Below, one piece after another: positions 8,821 to 15,885 of a DNA stretch of 64,000 bases. The DNA comes from QWHO01 sp039809865 (GTDB lineage Bacteria; Vulcanimicrobiota; Xenobia; Xenobiales; QWHO01): assembly GCA_039809865.1 (NCBI GenBank), contig JBDHVW010000004.1, positions 111,246-175,245 on the forward strand. Direction: 5' to 3'. The position numbers were made by a program, and so were the translations under genes. The notes beneath the pieces were generated by a model. The model did no database searches and was not told the DNA's origin. It was given only the letters and a program-made list of their open reading frames with translations. Within the stretch, counting starts at the first letter, position 1; every line of letters begins with the position of its first letter.

Positions 8821-9054
8821 AATGCTTCAACGCGGATTATCAACGACGCCGAAGTGGCCGTCGAGGCCAAAGCGGTTTCCAATGTCCACTCAGACCATCT
8901 GAAGGGGTTACGTCAATTTCGTCAGGACCCGGGCGTCAAACAGCTCTACCTTGTCTCGTTGGAGCGGTTTCCTCGCCGGACGGAGGATGGCATCGAGATT
9001 GTCCCCGCGCAGGAATTTGTTGGGCGGCTCTGGGGTGGGGAAATTCTCGGCTGA
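8821..9054 (+). pseudogene. C-terminal remnant of a DUF4143-type AAA ATPase
   Basis: The frame reads EVAVEAKAVSNVHSDHLKGL, then LYLVSLERFPRRTEDGIEIV and ends FVGRLWGGEIL. This matches the extreme C-terminus of ATPases with a DUF4143 domain (a Lys/Glu-rich EVK motif, HxxGL, then LVSL and PRxxxGI, then a final LW.GE). A stop lies just upstream at 8815 and no ATPase core precedes it, so only the last 70 or so residues survive. Local base composition is lower in GC than the neighbours, consistent with a transferred gene in decay. The family call is from memory of the motif order. Confidence 0.6.
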
Positions 9055-9442
9055 GGTAAGCAACCACTCGTGTGAACTCCGCCGAACTCGGCGGCGTATT
9101 GTCGTTGTGCGATGGATAAGATACTCGTGGCCACCGCTTGCAATGCTGCTCGCCTCGGCTGTTCTGATGGCGCTATGCGTGGAACCCCCATCCCAGGAAG
9201 GGGTCAGTGGGTTTCCTTACCCTTTCATACCTGCTGACTATGTCCACACGAGCTATTACTGGCACACACGTCCATCGACGCCCGCCAGCTATCCACAATA
9301 CAGCTCGTATAAGTGCCTCATCCTCCCCGCTCCCCCTCTCCCCTTTCCTGACACCCCCCGAAAAGCGAAGGGTGTGCCAGATCACAGAAGCGAGGTCCCT
9401 CCCAGGCCTAAGATAGTCCTCGAAAGGTAGGTCATACGTTCG
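9055..9442. other. Intergenic stretch without a convincing gene
   Basis: Lower-GC, pyrimidine-rich DNA between the ATPase remnant and the small gene at 9443. One open frame (GTG 9107 to 9430) would give a 107-residue product with a hydrophobic start (WPPLAMLLASAVLMALCV) and a Pro/Ser/Tyr-rich rest. It lacks a ribosome binding site and natural codon use, so I do not call it. Confidence 0.4.
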
Positions 9443-9697
9443 ATGGACAGTCAGATGGTGCAGGCCAGAATCAATCTCGCGCTCGACGAGTTGGAAGAGA
9501 TGCTCGAGCAGCGGCGCGAGGAGCGCGTTCAGGAGAGCGTGGCTCAGACGGTCTTCCGCCACCAGGTGCAGGATGCCCGCATCGAGCGTGAACAACGCCG
9601 CAGCGAGCGCGCTCTGGAGACCTGGGCCAGCCTGCTCGTGCAGCGCTCGCGCCTGCTGCGCCACGAGACCGACCGGCTCAGCCTGAAGACGGCGTAA
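9443..9697 (+). CDS. Small coiled-coil protein
   Basis: 84 residues from ATG 9443, almost entirely charged helix (LDELEEMLEQRREERVQ, RIEREQRRSERALE) with a heptad-like pattern of Leu, Val and Ala, so a coiled coil or helical hairpin is likely. No signal peptide or membrane segment. The ribosome binding site is weak. The gene is convergent with the C39 peptidase, 1 nt between the two coding ends. No family recognised. Confidence 0.5.
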   Translation: MDSQMVQARINLALDELEEMLEQRREERVQESVAQTVFRHQVQDARIEREQRRSERALETWASLLVQRSRLLRHETDRLSLKTA

Positions 9698-9698
9698 A

Positions 9699-10358
9699 CT
9701 AGTCGACCGGCAAGAAGACGGGCGGCGGCGCGGGGGTCTTGCCCCGGAAGAAGATGGCCGCCTGGCGATATTCCTGGCGTTCCCCTTTGGGTCCGACCTC
9801 ATAGTCGTGCCACCGCTCCATGAACTGCTCGCGGGGAATGAATCCCTTGCTGTAGTCGAGCGACGGGTCCTCGAGATAAACGTTCTTGGAATCCACGCCG
9901 ACGGCGACCATATAATGGCCGTCCTCCCAACGATCCTTCCAGGGAACTAAAGAATCTTCGCGCCAGGCCTGCGCATCCACGATGACCGGCCGCCCGGCAG
10001 CCGTCTCGCGAGCCAGGTCTTCTAAAGACACGTTCTGACGCAACTCCGCCTGCAAGCCATACGACTGCGCCACCCGCAAGATCGCCTCGGGACGCGTGCC
10101 CTGATCGGGCGTCGTGCCGAGCTTCTCCATCAGGTCCTCTTCGGTCTCCTGAATGCCGTAGTAGGCCAGCACGGCCTGCAGAGCCGCGGCGCCACACGAG
10201 TAGTTGGTCGACTGGCGCGTGTCAGGCACGTTCAGCACCGGGGTCTCGGGAACCACCGACCGGGTGAAGGTGTCCGTGGGTCCAGCAGGCTCCGCCGAAG
10301 CCGACCGAAGGGGGCTCGTCAGCAACATCGTGGCCAGCGCCAGGCTCTGGATTCTCAT
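9699..10358 (-). CDS. Secreted C39-like cysteine peptidase
   Basis: 219 residues. The N-terminus MRIQSLALATMLLTSPLRSA is a Sec signal. The C39_2-type fold follows: QSTNYSCGAAALQAVLAYYG holds nucleophile Cys55, DGHYMVAVGVD holds His148, and YLEDPS holds Asp164. Such enzymes cut leader peptides or act as papain-like exopeptidases; there is no ABC transporter here, so a free periplasmic or secreted enzyme is expected. The mRNA looks leaderless, with TAGACT 9 nt before the ATG and a GTTAACA box 32 nt above that. The substrate is unknown; the neighbouring subtilases share the promoter type. Confidence 0.8.
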   Translation of the reverse strand: MRIQSLALATMLLTSPLRSASAEPAGPTDTFTRSVVPETPVLNVPDTRQSTNYSCGAAALQAVLAYYGIQETEEDLMEKLGTTPDQGTRPEAILRVAQSYGLQAELRQNVSLEDLARETAAGRPVIVDAQAWREDSLVPWKDRWEDGHYMVAVGVDSKNVYLEDPSLDYSKGFIPREQFMERWHDYEVGPKGERQEYRQAAIFFRGKTPAPPPVFLPVD

Positions 10359-10367
10359 CGCGTCCAG

Positions 10368-10412
10368 AGTCTACGCCGGGGCGTGTTACAAAACCAGGGA
10401 AGGGCTGTTAAC
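10368..10412 (-). promoter_or_regulatory. GTTNACA-type promoter of the C39 peptidase gene
   Basis: Minus strand: GTTAACA (10412-10406), 32 nt, TAGACT (10373-10368), then 9 nt to the ATG. No -35 hexamer is visible 17 nt above the -10. Confidence 0.55.
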
Positions 10413-10420
10413 AGACCACC

Positions 10421-10822
10421 GTGAACCCCTTCACCATGCGCCAACTCCTTCTCACCCTGATGCTGACCGCGGTCGCCTTCGCGGTCACTCTCCCCTCCGA
10501 CCTCGCCTGGATCGCCCAGACCCCCGGCCTGAAGCCCTTCGAGACCCGCTCGACCTACAACGTGGGCTACGCCGTGACCGGCGATGGCGCCAAGCAATTC
10601 GCGGCCGTGCGCGAGGGTCTGGTGAAGCAGGGCTGGACCGTCACCGATAAGCCCGCCCACGACATGGTACGCGACGGCAAGGTCTGGATGACCACCCACA
10701 AAGAGCTGCGCGCCGTCAAGAACGGCCACGCCGTCGAGGTTTTCCTCTCCACCGTGAACGGCCGCCCCGACTGGCCCGCCCCCATCCTTCAGGTCGGCCT
10801 GGCCGACTGGAACCTCCCCTGA
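10421..10822 (+). CDS. Small secreted protein of unknown function
   Basis: 133 residues from GTG 10421, or 128 from ATG 10436, which starts directly at the signal peptide MRQLLLTLMLTAVAFAVTLP. The mature part contains an alpha/beta pattern (DGAKQFAAVREGLVKQGWTV) and ends PILQVGLADWNLP. The motif of a helix followed by QGW resembles small periplasmic ferredoxin-like folds, but I assign no family. It is divergent from the C39 gene with 62 nt between starts, so the two may share regulatory DNA. It ends at a hairpin shared with the convergent subtilase. Confidence 0.65.
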   Translation: MNPFTMRQLLLTLMLTAVAFAVTLPSDLAWIAQTPGLKPFETRSTYNVGYAVTGDGAKQFAAVREGLVKQGWTVTDKPAHDMVRDGKVWMTTHKELRAVKNGHAVEVFLSTVNGRPDWPAPILQVGLADWNLP

Positions 10823-10831
10823 AAGCAAAGA

Positions 10832-10857
10832 AGCCCCGCTTCTCTCGAAGCGAGGCT
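10832..10857 (-). terminator. Hairpin terminator between convergent genes
   Basis: AGCCCCGCTTC, loop TCTC, GAAGCGAGGCT: 11 bp with one mismatch. On the minus strand it is followed by a T-rich run (TCTTTGCTTT), so it should serve the subtilase gene ending at 10875. Confidence 0.65.
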
Positions 10858-10874
10858 CCCAGGGCCACCAGCGC

Positions 10875-13145
10875 TTACTGGCGCGGGCTGCCGGCGATCA
10901 TCATGTTGTCCACGTAGAAGCCGTCGCCCACCTGCGAGCTGTCGGCGCTGAAGCGGAAGCGAACCTGGACGCTCTGGCCGTCGTAGGCCGACATGTCGAT
11001 CTGGTTCTTTTTCCAGTCTTCCTGACCCGTGAACTCGGCCAGCGAGGTCCAGGTCTGGCCGTCCACCGACGCCTCGACCACACCCTTGTCGTAGCCCTGC
11101 TCGCTGTCGATCTTCGAGTCGAAGACCAGCGTCGAGCCGGACAGGTTGGTGAGGTCGATCGGGCGCGAGGTCAGCGACGTGTTCGTGCCGTTCGAGTACT
11201 GGCCGTCGGGCGAATCCGTCCACACCTTACCGCGGCCGGGAACCTCGACGCGGCCCCAGTTGCCTTCGGGCGTGAAGTTGGCCTCCTGACCCTCGAAGTC
11301 GTCCTTGAAGGCCACGGTGGCGGCCGGCACGGTCACTTCGGTGGTGCGGATCTCGGAGCGGTTGCCGACGTTGTCGGTCACCTTCAGGGCCACGTAGTAG
11401 GTCTTCTCGGTGTCGCTGAGCGGCACGCTGACGCGGGCGCTCTCGATGGTGCCGGTGGCCGACGGGGCGCCCGACGGGACCGCATCGGCGGCGTCGAAGG
11501 TCACCTGGTTCTCGGCCGCTTCGCCATCCACGATGGGCTTGTCGGCGAGGCGAACCTCGTAGCCCGAAGCCTGGCCGCACCAGCCATCGTCACCCGTGGC
11601 CGTCCAGGCCAGCGAGATGGAGTTGGCGGTCGCGTTGAGCGAGCGGAAGTCGTTGGGAGCGGCCGGGGCGACCGAGTCGTTCTCCAGCGAGTTGGCGGCG
11701 TTGAGCAGGCCACCGGTCACCGTCTTGCCGGCGAACTCGGGCACCTTCACCGCACCGTTCATCAGGCGGGCTTTGATCTGGTCGTTGGTGGCATCGGGAT
11801 ACATCGTGGCGATCAGGCCGGCGACGCCGGAGACGTGCGGGGTGGCCATCGAGGTGCCCGACAGGTTGCGGTAGCCATTGTTGGGAGACGTCGAGTAGAT
11901 GTCCACGCCGGGAGCGTGCAGGTCGACCGACTTGGCGCCGTAGTTCGAGAACGAAGCCTGGCGATTGTTCTTGTCGCTGGCGGCCACCGAAACGATGCTC
12001 GGCACATCATAGCTGGCCGGGTAGGAAGGACGGCGGTCGTTGTTGTTGCTCTCGTTGCCGGCCGCAAAGATGTTGAGGCAGGGCGAGCTCTTCAGGGTGT
12101 CCAGCAGCGCCTGGTTGAAACCGCCGCCGCCCCACGAGTTGCTGGTGATGCGGGCACCGTTGTTGCCGGCGTAGACGAGCGCCTTGATGGCGTCGGCCAG
12201 CGTGCCGCTGCCCGAGCCGGACAGGAACTTGACCGGCATGATCTGGGCCTGCCAGTTGACGCCCACGACGCCGGCGCCGTTGTTGCCCTCGCCGCCGATG
12301 GTGCCGGCGCAGTGCGTGCCGTGATAGTGGTCGTCCATCGGGTTGCCCGAGTTGGTGATGGCGTTGTAGCCGTGCACGTCGTCGATCACGCCGTTGCCGT
12401 CGTTGTCGATGCCGTCGCCCGGGATCTCCTTGGAGTTGGTCCAGATGTTGTTCTTGAGGTCAGGGTGGTTGTAGTCCACGCCCGTGTCGATGACCGCGAT
12501 GACCGGGCCGCTGCGCGAGCCGGTGCTGATGGCCCAGGCTTCGGGAGCGTCGATGTCGGCGTCAGCCGTGCCGCCGCCCTGGCCGGTGTTGTTCAGGCCC
12601 CAGAGCTTGGGGTCGAGGTCGTTGGGAACGACCGGGGTGGCATCGCCGTAGCTGTGCAGGATGTCGTTGGTGACCGCGTAGGCCACGCGCTCGTCCTTGG
12701 CCATCAGCGCGATCGCCTGGGCGGCGGTCATGCCGGGCTGCAGCTTGAGATGAACGAGCTCACCGCCCACGCTTTTGGTGATATCCTGGGGCAGCTGGAA
12801 CTTCTGAATCGTGGTGGCGCCATACTCGTTGGCGAAGCCGTCCATCAGGCCCGCGGAGTCGGGGCGCAGCTTGACGATGACCTCACCCTCGACGTGCTCG
12901 TTGAGCTTGGTCTCGAGATGCAGGGCTTCGGCGGCCACCGAGGCGATGCGCGACTGGAGCGTGATGGCGCTGGACATCTTGGGGGCCTGGGAGCTCTTCG
13001 GCTCGAACGAGCCGCCGCCCAGCTCGACCGTTTCCTTCGGGTCGGCCTTGGCGGGTGAGCATTTCGCGCACGATCCACACGAGCAAGCAGGACGCGTGAC
13101 GGCCTGGTTGGTGTTCAGTGCAAAGTTCTGGAGCTCGCGGATCAT
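10875..13145 (-). CDS. Subtilisin-family serine protease, paralogue 1
   Basis: 756 residues from ATG 13145, with GGAGG 11 nt upstream. The first 60 residues have no Sec signal but hold a Cys cluster (ACSCGSCAKC, residues 20-29). An I9-like propeptide follows (residues about 85-165, VEGEVIVKLRPDSAG). The S8 domain (about 175-490) has Asp220 (VIDTGVDYNHPDL), His275 (HGTHCAGT), Asn364 (AAGN) and Ser432 (GTSMATPHVSG). A calcium-loop-like segment DGIDNDGNGVIDDVHG lies between Asp and His. Then come an Fn3-like region and a C-terminal jelly-roll/MAM-like domain ending DGFYVDNMMIAG, as in immune inhibitor A proteases. The lack of a signal peptide in an otherwise exoprotease layout is odd and shared by both paralogues. 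Confidence 0.93.
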   Translation of the reverse strand: MIRELQNFALNTNQAVTRPACSCGSCAKCSPAKADPKETVELGGGSFEPKSSQAPKMSSAITLQSRIASVAAEALHLETKLNEHVEGEVIVKLRPDSAGLMDGFANEYGATTIQKFQLPQDITKSVGGELVHLKLQPGMTAAQAIALMAKDERVAYAVTNDILHSYGDATPVVPNDLDPKLWGLNNTGQGGGTADADIDAPEAWAISTGSRSGPVIAVIDTGVDYNHPDLKNNIWTNSKEIPGDGIDNDGNGVIDDVHGYNAITNSGNPMDDHYHGTHCAGTIGGEGNNGAGVVGVNWQAQIMPVKFLSGSGSGTLADAIKALVYAGNNGARITSNSWGGGGFNQALLDTLKSSPCLNIFAAGNESNNNDRRPSYPASYDVPSIVSVAASDKNNRQASFSNYGAKSVDLHAPGVDIYSTSPNNGYRNLSGTSMATPHVSGVAGLIATMYPDATNDQIKARLMNGAVKVPEFAGKTVTGGLLNAANSLENDSVAPAAPNDFRSLNATANSISLAWTATGDDGWCGQASGYEVRLADKPIVDGEAAENQVTFDAADAVPSGAPSATGTIESARVSVPLSDTEKTYYVALKVTDNVGNRSEIRTTEVTVPAATVAFKDDFEGQEANFTPEGNWGRVEVPGRGKVWTDSPDGQYSNGTNTSLTSRPIDLTNLSGSTLVFDSKIDSEQGYDKGVVEASVDGQTWTSLAEFTGQEDWKKNQIDMSAYDGQSVQVRFRFSADSSQVGDGFYVDNMMIAGSPRQ

Positions 13146-13200
13146 GGGATTCAGTCCTCCTGTTTTTTGTGTGGTGCTTCTCCCCCGAGATGACTTTTGC

Positions 13201-13245
13201 AATCTAACCGATCCGGTCGGGGCGGTTGGTGACATGGTTATGAAC
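13201..13245 (-). promoter_or_regulatory. GTTNACA-type promoter of subtilase paralogue 1
   Basis: Minus strand: GTTCATA (variant box, 13245-13239), 32 nt, TAGATT (13206-13201). The 17-nt segment GTTCATAACCATGTCAC is nearly identical to that in front of paralogue 3. The transcript would have about 50 nt of leader with a Shine-Dalgarno. Confidence 0.55.
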
Positions 13246-13288
13246 ATTCAGCATCTTTTCAGGGTGGACTGTTACCCTCGACGGGCAT

Positions 13289-14443
13289 ATGCTCCCCACG
13301 ATCAATGGCGTGCGTCTGACCGAGCAAAACGGCTCCGTAAAAGTGTCCGGACGCAACCTGGTGCCCATCGAGCTCGAGCCGGACGAGGTCCAGCAGGTCG
13401 AAGCCGTGCACCTTGGCACCACGACGGACAACCTCGCCCTGGCCGTGAAGGATCTGGGCGACGCGGGCTTCGTGACGCTCCAGATGAAGACGGCCCAGGA
13501 TGGGGCCCCGGTCGATCGCGTCGCTCTTTACCGTTTTGCCAACGGCACCCACCGCAATGGAAGGATGGGCGTGCGCCCGCCTCGCCAACGCCAACCGATC
13601 GACATCCGGAGCGAGGAGACCGTGCTGGCCCTGAACTACTTCATGGGCTCGGGCAAGGATTACGGACTGACGAAACCCGCCTTCGCGCAGGGTCTCAACG
13701 TGCTCGAGCAGCACGATTTCCGCTTTCATCCCGACGGCGTGGACGCCATCCACATGTCTCCCTTCAAAGCCTACGAGAGAGACCAGAAACTGCTCTGGGT
13801 CAGCCATGAAGGCGGTCCCCACGTCCCCTTCAAGGCCGAGCTGGCCGAGCGCCCGGACGAGCTCAGGCACCTGTACCAGCAGGCGCGCGAGCTGGACCAG
13901 GTCATCCCGAAGAGTCTCACGGGCAGCGAGCGCGCGGCTCTGTGGGAGGCGGGCTACGCGGGCCGAGATCCGGATACGCGCCTGCGCTGTCTCGCCAAGC
14001 TGACCCAGGTGGCTCCCCTGAAACAAGCGGTCGAGCACTACGACGCGGTGTCGGCCAACTTTGACAACGACCAGCACCAGGAGGCCACCCGGGCCTTCGT
14101 CGAGCTGGCCGCGATTCACGGGACGCAGTTGGCCGCCGAGTCCCTGCCGCTGATGGCGGTGCAGGTCGAGACCGAATCGCTGCAACAGCGCGCCGAGCTG
14201 TTCGGGGAGATCCTGCGCAGCCCCGCGGGTCAGCCGGGCGCCACCCCGACCGACCGCCGCATCGACTACGTGCGCGGGGCTATCCAGCGTTTCGCCGAGA
14301 ACGATCCGGCCTCGGCCCGGGCGCGCCTCTCCAACATCTTCGTGCTCGAGCGCGGCCACAAGCCCCCCGAGCAAGCCCAGGCGATCGGCACCAACGAGGG
14401 CCGTCTGGTCATCGGCGGGGTGCTGGTCCGAGGCAAGCGGTAG
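13289..14443 (+). CDS. Hypothetical protein
   Basis: 384 residues from ATG 13289. No signal peptide or membrane helix. Residues 1-90 look beta-rich (NGVRLTEQNGSVKVSGRNLV); the rest is mostly helical with charged segments (LYQQARELDQVIPKSLTGSE). I recognise no family. The next gene starts on the last base of its stop codon (TAGTG), so the two are probably translated in a coupled way. It is divergent from subtilase 1, with the GTTCATAAC box in the shared gap. Confidence 0.7.
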   Translation: MLPTINGVRLTEQNGSVKVSGRNLVPIELEPDEVQQVEAVHLGTTTDNLALAVKDLGDAGFVTLQMKTAQDGAPVDRVALYRFANGTHRNGRMGVRPPRQRQPIDIRSEETVLALNYFMGSGKDYGLTKPAFAQGLNVLEQHDFRFHPDGVDAIHMSPFKAYERDQKLLWVSHEGGPHVPFKAELAERPDELRHLYQQARELDQVIPKSLTGSERAALWEAGYAGRDPDTRLRCLAKLTQVAPLKQAVEHYDAVSANFDNDQHQEATRAFVELAAIHGTQLAAESLPLMAVQVETESLQQRAELFGEILRSPAGQPGATPTDRRIDYVRGAIQRFAENDPASARARLSNIFVLERGHKPPEQAQAIGTNEGRLVIGGVLVRGKR

Positions 14444-15123
14444 TGCAGATCAGCTGCCCCAGTTGCGCCTCCCCCATCCCGAGCGAGGAGTGCAACATCC
14501 AGTCGCTGGTGGCCAAATGCCCCGCTTGCGGGAACATCTTCTCGTTTGGGGATCAGGTCGTCGCCAGCCAGGCGCCGCGGCCCATCGTGCAGCGCCCCAG
14601 CGGAGTGCAGGTGAGCGGCTCGGGCGAGGTGCTCACGCTGACCCAGCGCTGGTTCAACATCGGGGTCCTCTTCCTGGCGTTCTTCGCCTTCTTTTGGGAC
14701 GGCATGCTGATCGTGGCCTATACCGTAATGCTCACCAGCAATCACGTCGACCCGAAGGCTTTCCTCTTTCCGCTCATCCACGTGGCGGTGGGAGTCCTCA
14801 TCACGTACATCTGTCTGTGCGGTTTCGTGAACAGCACCATCGTCACGGTGACGCGGCGCGACGTCTCGATCGCGTTCAAGCCGCTCCCCTTCTTCGGTGC
14901 CTGCACGCTGGAGATCGCCCAGGTCGATCAGTTCTACTCCGAGGAAATCCGCGGCAGTAAAGGCTCTCGCAGCTATACGCTCAGCGCCTTGCTCAAGAAC
15001 GGGCAGCGCAAGCGACTGCTGGGAGGGCTCAGTTCGCCCGACGTGGCGCTGTTCTTCGAGCAGACCCTGGAGCAGTGGTTCGGTCTCGAGGACCGCCCCG
15101 TGGACGGCGAGCTAGCGCGCTGA
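14443..15123 (+). CDS. Zinc-ribbon membrane protein
   Basis: 226 residues from GTG 14443, overlapping the previous stop by one base. Residues 4-30 form a zinc ribbon (CPSCASPIPSEECN, then CPACGNIFSFG). Two membrane helices follow around residues 70-130 (GVLFLAFFAFFWDGMLIVAY and HVAVGVLITYICLCGF), then a PH-like cytoplasmic part with a YTLSALLKNGQRKRLLGG segment. This is the layout of several zinc-ribbon plus bPH2-like proteins of unknown function. The last 12 nt overlap the convergent NlpC-like gene. Confidence 0.7.
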   Translation: MQISCPSCASPIPSEECNIQSLVAKCPACGNIFSFGDQVVASQAPRPIVQRPSGVQVSGSGEVLTLTQRWFNIGVLFLAFFAFFWDGMLIVAYTVMLTSNHVDPKAFLFPLIHVAVGVLITYICLCGFVNSTIVTVTRRDVSIAFKPLPFFGACTLEIAQVDQFYSEEIRGSKGSRSYTLSALLKNGQRKRLLGGLSSPDVALFFEQTLEQWFGLEDRPVDGELAR

Positions 15124-15759
15124 CGCCATCAGCGTCTGGGGCTCCTGCTTCTGCCAGTAGTAACCGGCGTCGGGATCCTTCGACCGCTCGCTGATGATCT
15201 GGTGGTTCTTGCGATCGTTGTTCGAGCCGATGGTGTTCAGACCGCCGTCGGTGGAGACCAGCTCGGTATGGCTGCCCTGCTTGGCGATCCAGATGTCACC
15301 CGAGCGCGCCTGCTCGGCGGGAACCTTGTGATAACCCTCGGTCGGGAGCATTTTTTCGAGCTCGCGCACGTTCATCTCGGTCCTGCTCAGGTCGCCCGAG
15401 TTGAAGAGGTTAGCGGTAACGAAGGCCGCGCAGTTGTTGGTCTGGCCGCCGGGGGCGTCGAAATTGGGCAGCTCGCCCTTGACGTCGATCGCGTTCTGGC
15501 CAACGAATTCGCGGGCTTTGGCCACGGCCGGGTGCGTGGAGCCGCCATAAGCCGCCGCGAGGTTCGGGACCCCGCCGGCTTTGGCCGCCGCTTCAGCCCC
15601 GGAGACCTCGGCGCTGAGGGTGACGCGGTCCTTGCTGGGCGCGGCGGAGGTCTTTTCGGGAGCCGAGCTGCGCGTGGCAGCCGCCGAGCTGCGGGCGGGG
15701 GCCGAAGTGTGAGCGGGCGCGGATCGCTTGGAGCTGACGCTCTCGACGGGGCTGGCCAA
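15112..15759 (-). CDS. NlpC/P60 or CHAP-like cysteine hydrolase
   Basis: 215 residues from TTG 15759, with GGAGGG 10 nt upstream. Residues 1-45 are Ser/Ala/Pro/Thr-rich without a Sec signal. The catalytic part has NNCAAFVTANLF (Cys110), ARSGDIWIAK (strand before the His) and GSHTELVS (His164), the CHAP/NlpC order, so it probably cleaves peptidoglycan peptides or another amide. A third polar residue is not obvious. Promoter TATACT with a TGTTACA box 32 nt upstream. Export route unknown. Confidence 0.65.
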   Translation of the reverse strand: MASPVESVSSKRSAPAHTSAPARSSAAATRSSAPEKTSAAPSKDRVTLSAEVSGAEAAAKAGGVPNLAAAYGGSTHPAVAKAREFVGQNAIDVKGELPNFDAPGGQTNNCAAFVTANLFNSGDLSRTEMNVRELEKMLPTEGYHKVPAEQARSGDIWIAKQGSHTELVSTDGGLNTIGSNNDRKNHQIISERSKDPDAGYYWQKQEPQTLMASAR

Positions 15760-15795
15760 GGCTGAAGTCCCTCCAGAAGTTAGTCTCTTGAGGCC

Positions 15796-15840
15796 AGTAT
15801 AGGCTGGCTCCGGACCGCCTCATGAAAAAAGCCTGTAACA
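15796..15840 (-). promoter_or_regulatory. GTTNACA-type promoter of the NlpC-like gene
   Basis: Minus strand: TGTTACA (15840-15834), 32 nt, TATACT (15801-15796). The box is embedded in one arm of the terminator hairpin of the upstream gene. Confidence 0.4.
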
Positions 15841-15857
15841 AAATTGTTACAGGCTTT
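15828..15857 (-). terminator. Strong intrinsic terminator of the VWA gene
   Basis: A perfect 13-bp stem (AAAGCCTGTAACA / TGTTACAGGCTTT) with a 4-nt loop, followed on the minus strand by six T. It lies about 30 nt after the stop at 15886. Confidence 0.85.
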
Positions 15858-15885
15858 GCCGATTTCGGCACAGATGTTACCGTTG

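Noticed and set aside
9107..9430. Possible 107-residue membrane-anchored protein
   Set aside because: No ribosome binding site, unnatural composition in the second half and no context support.
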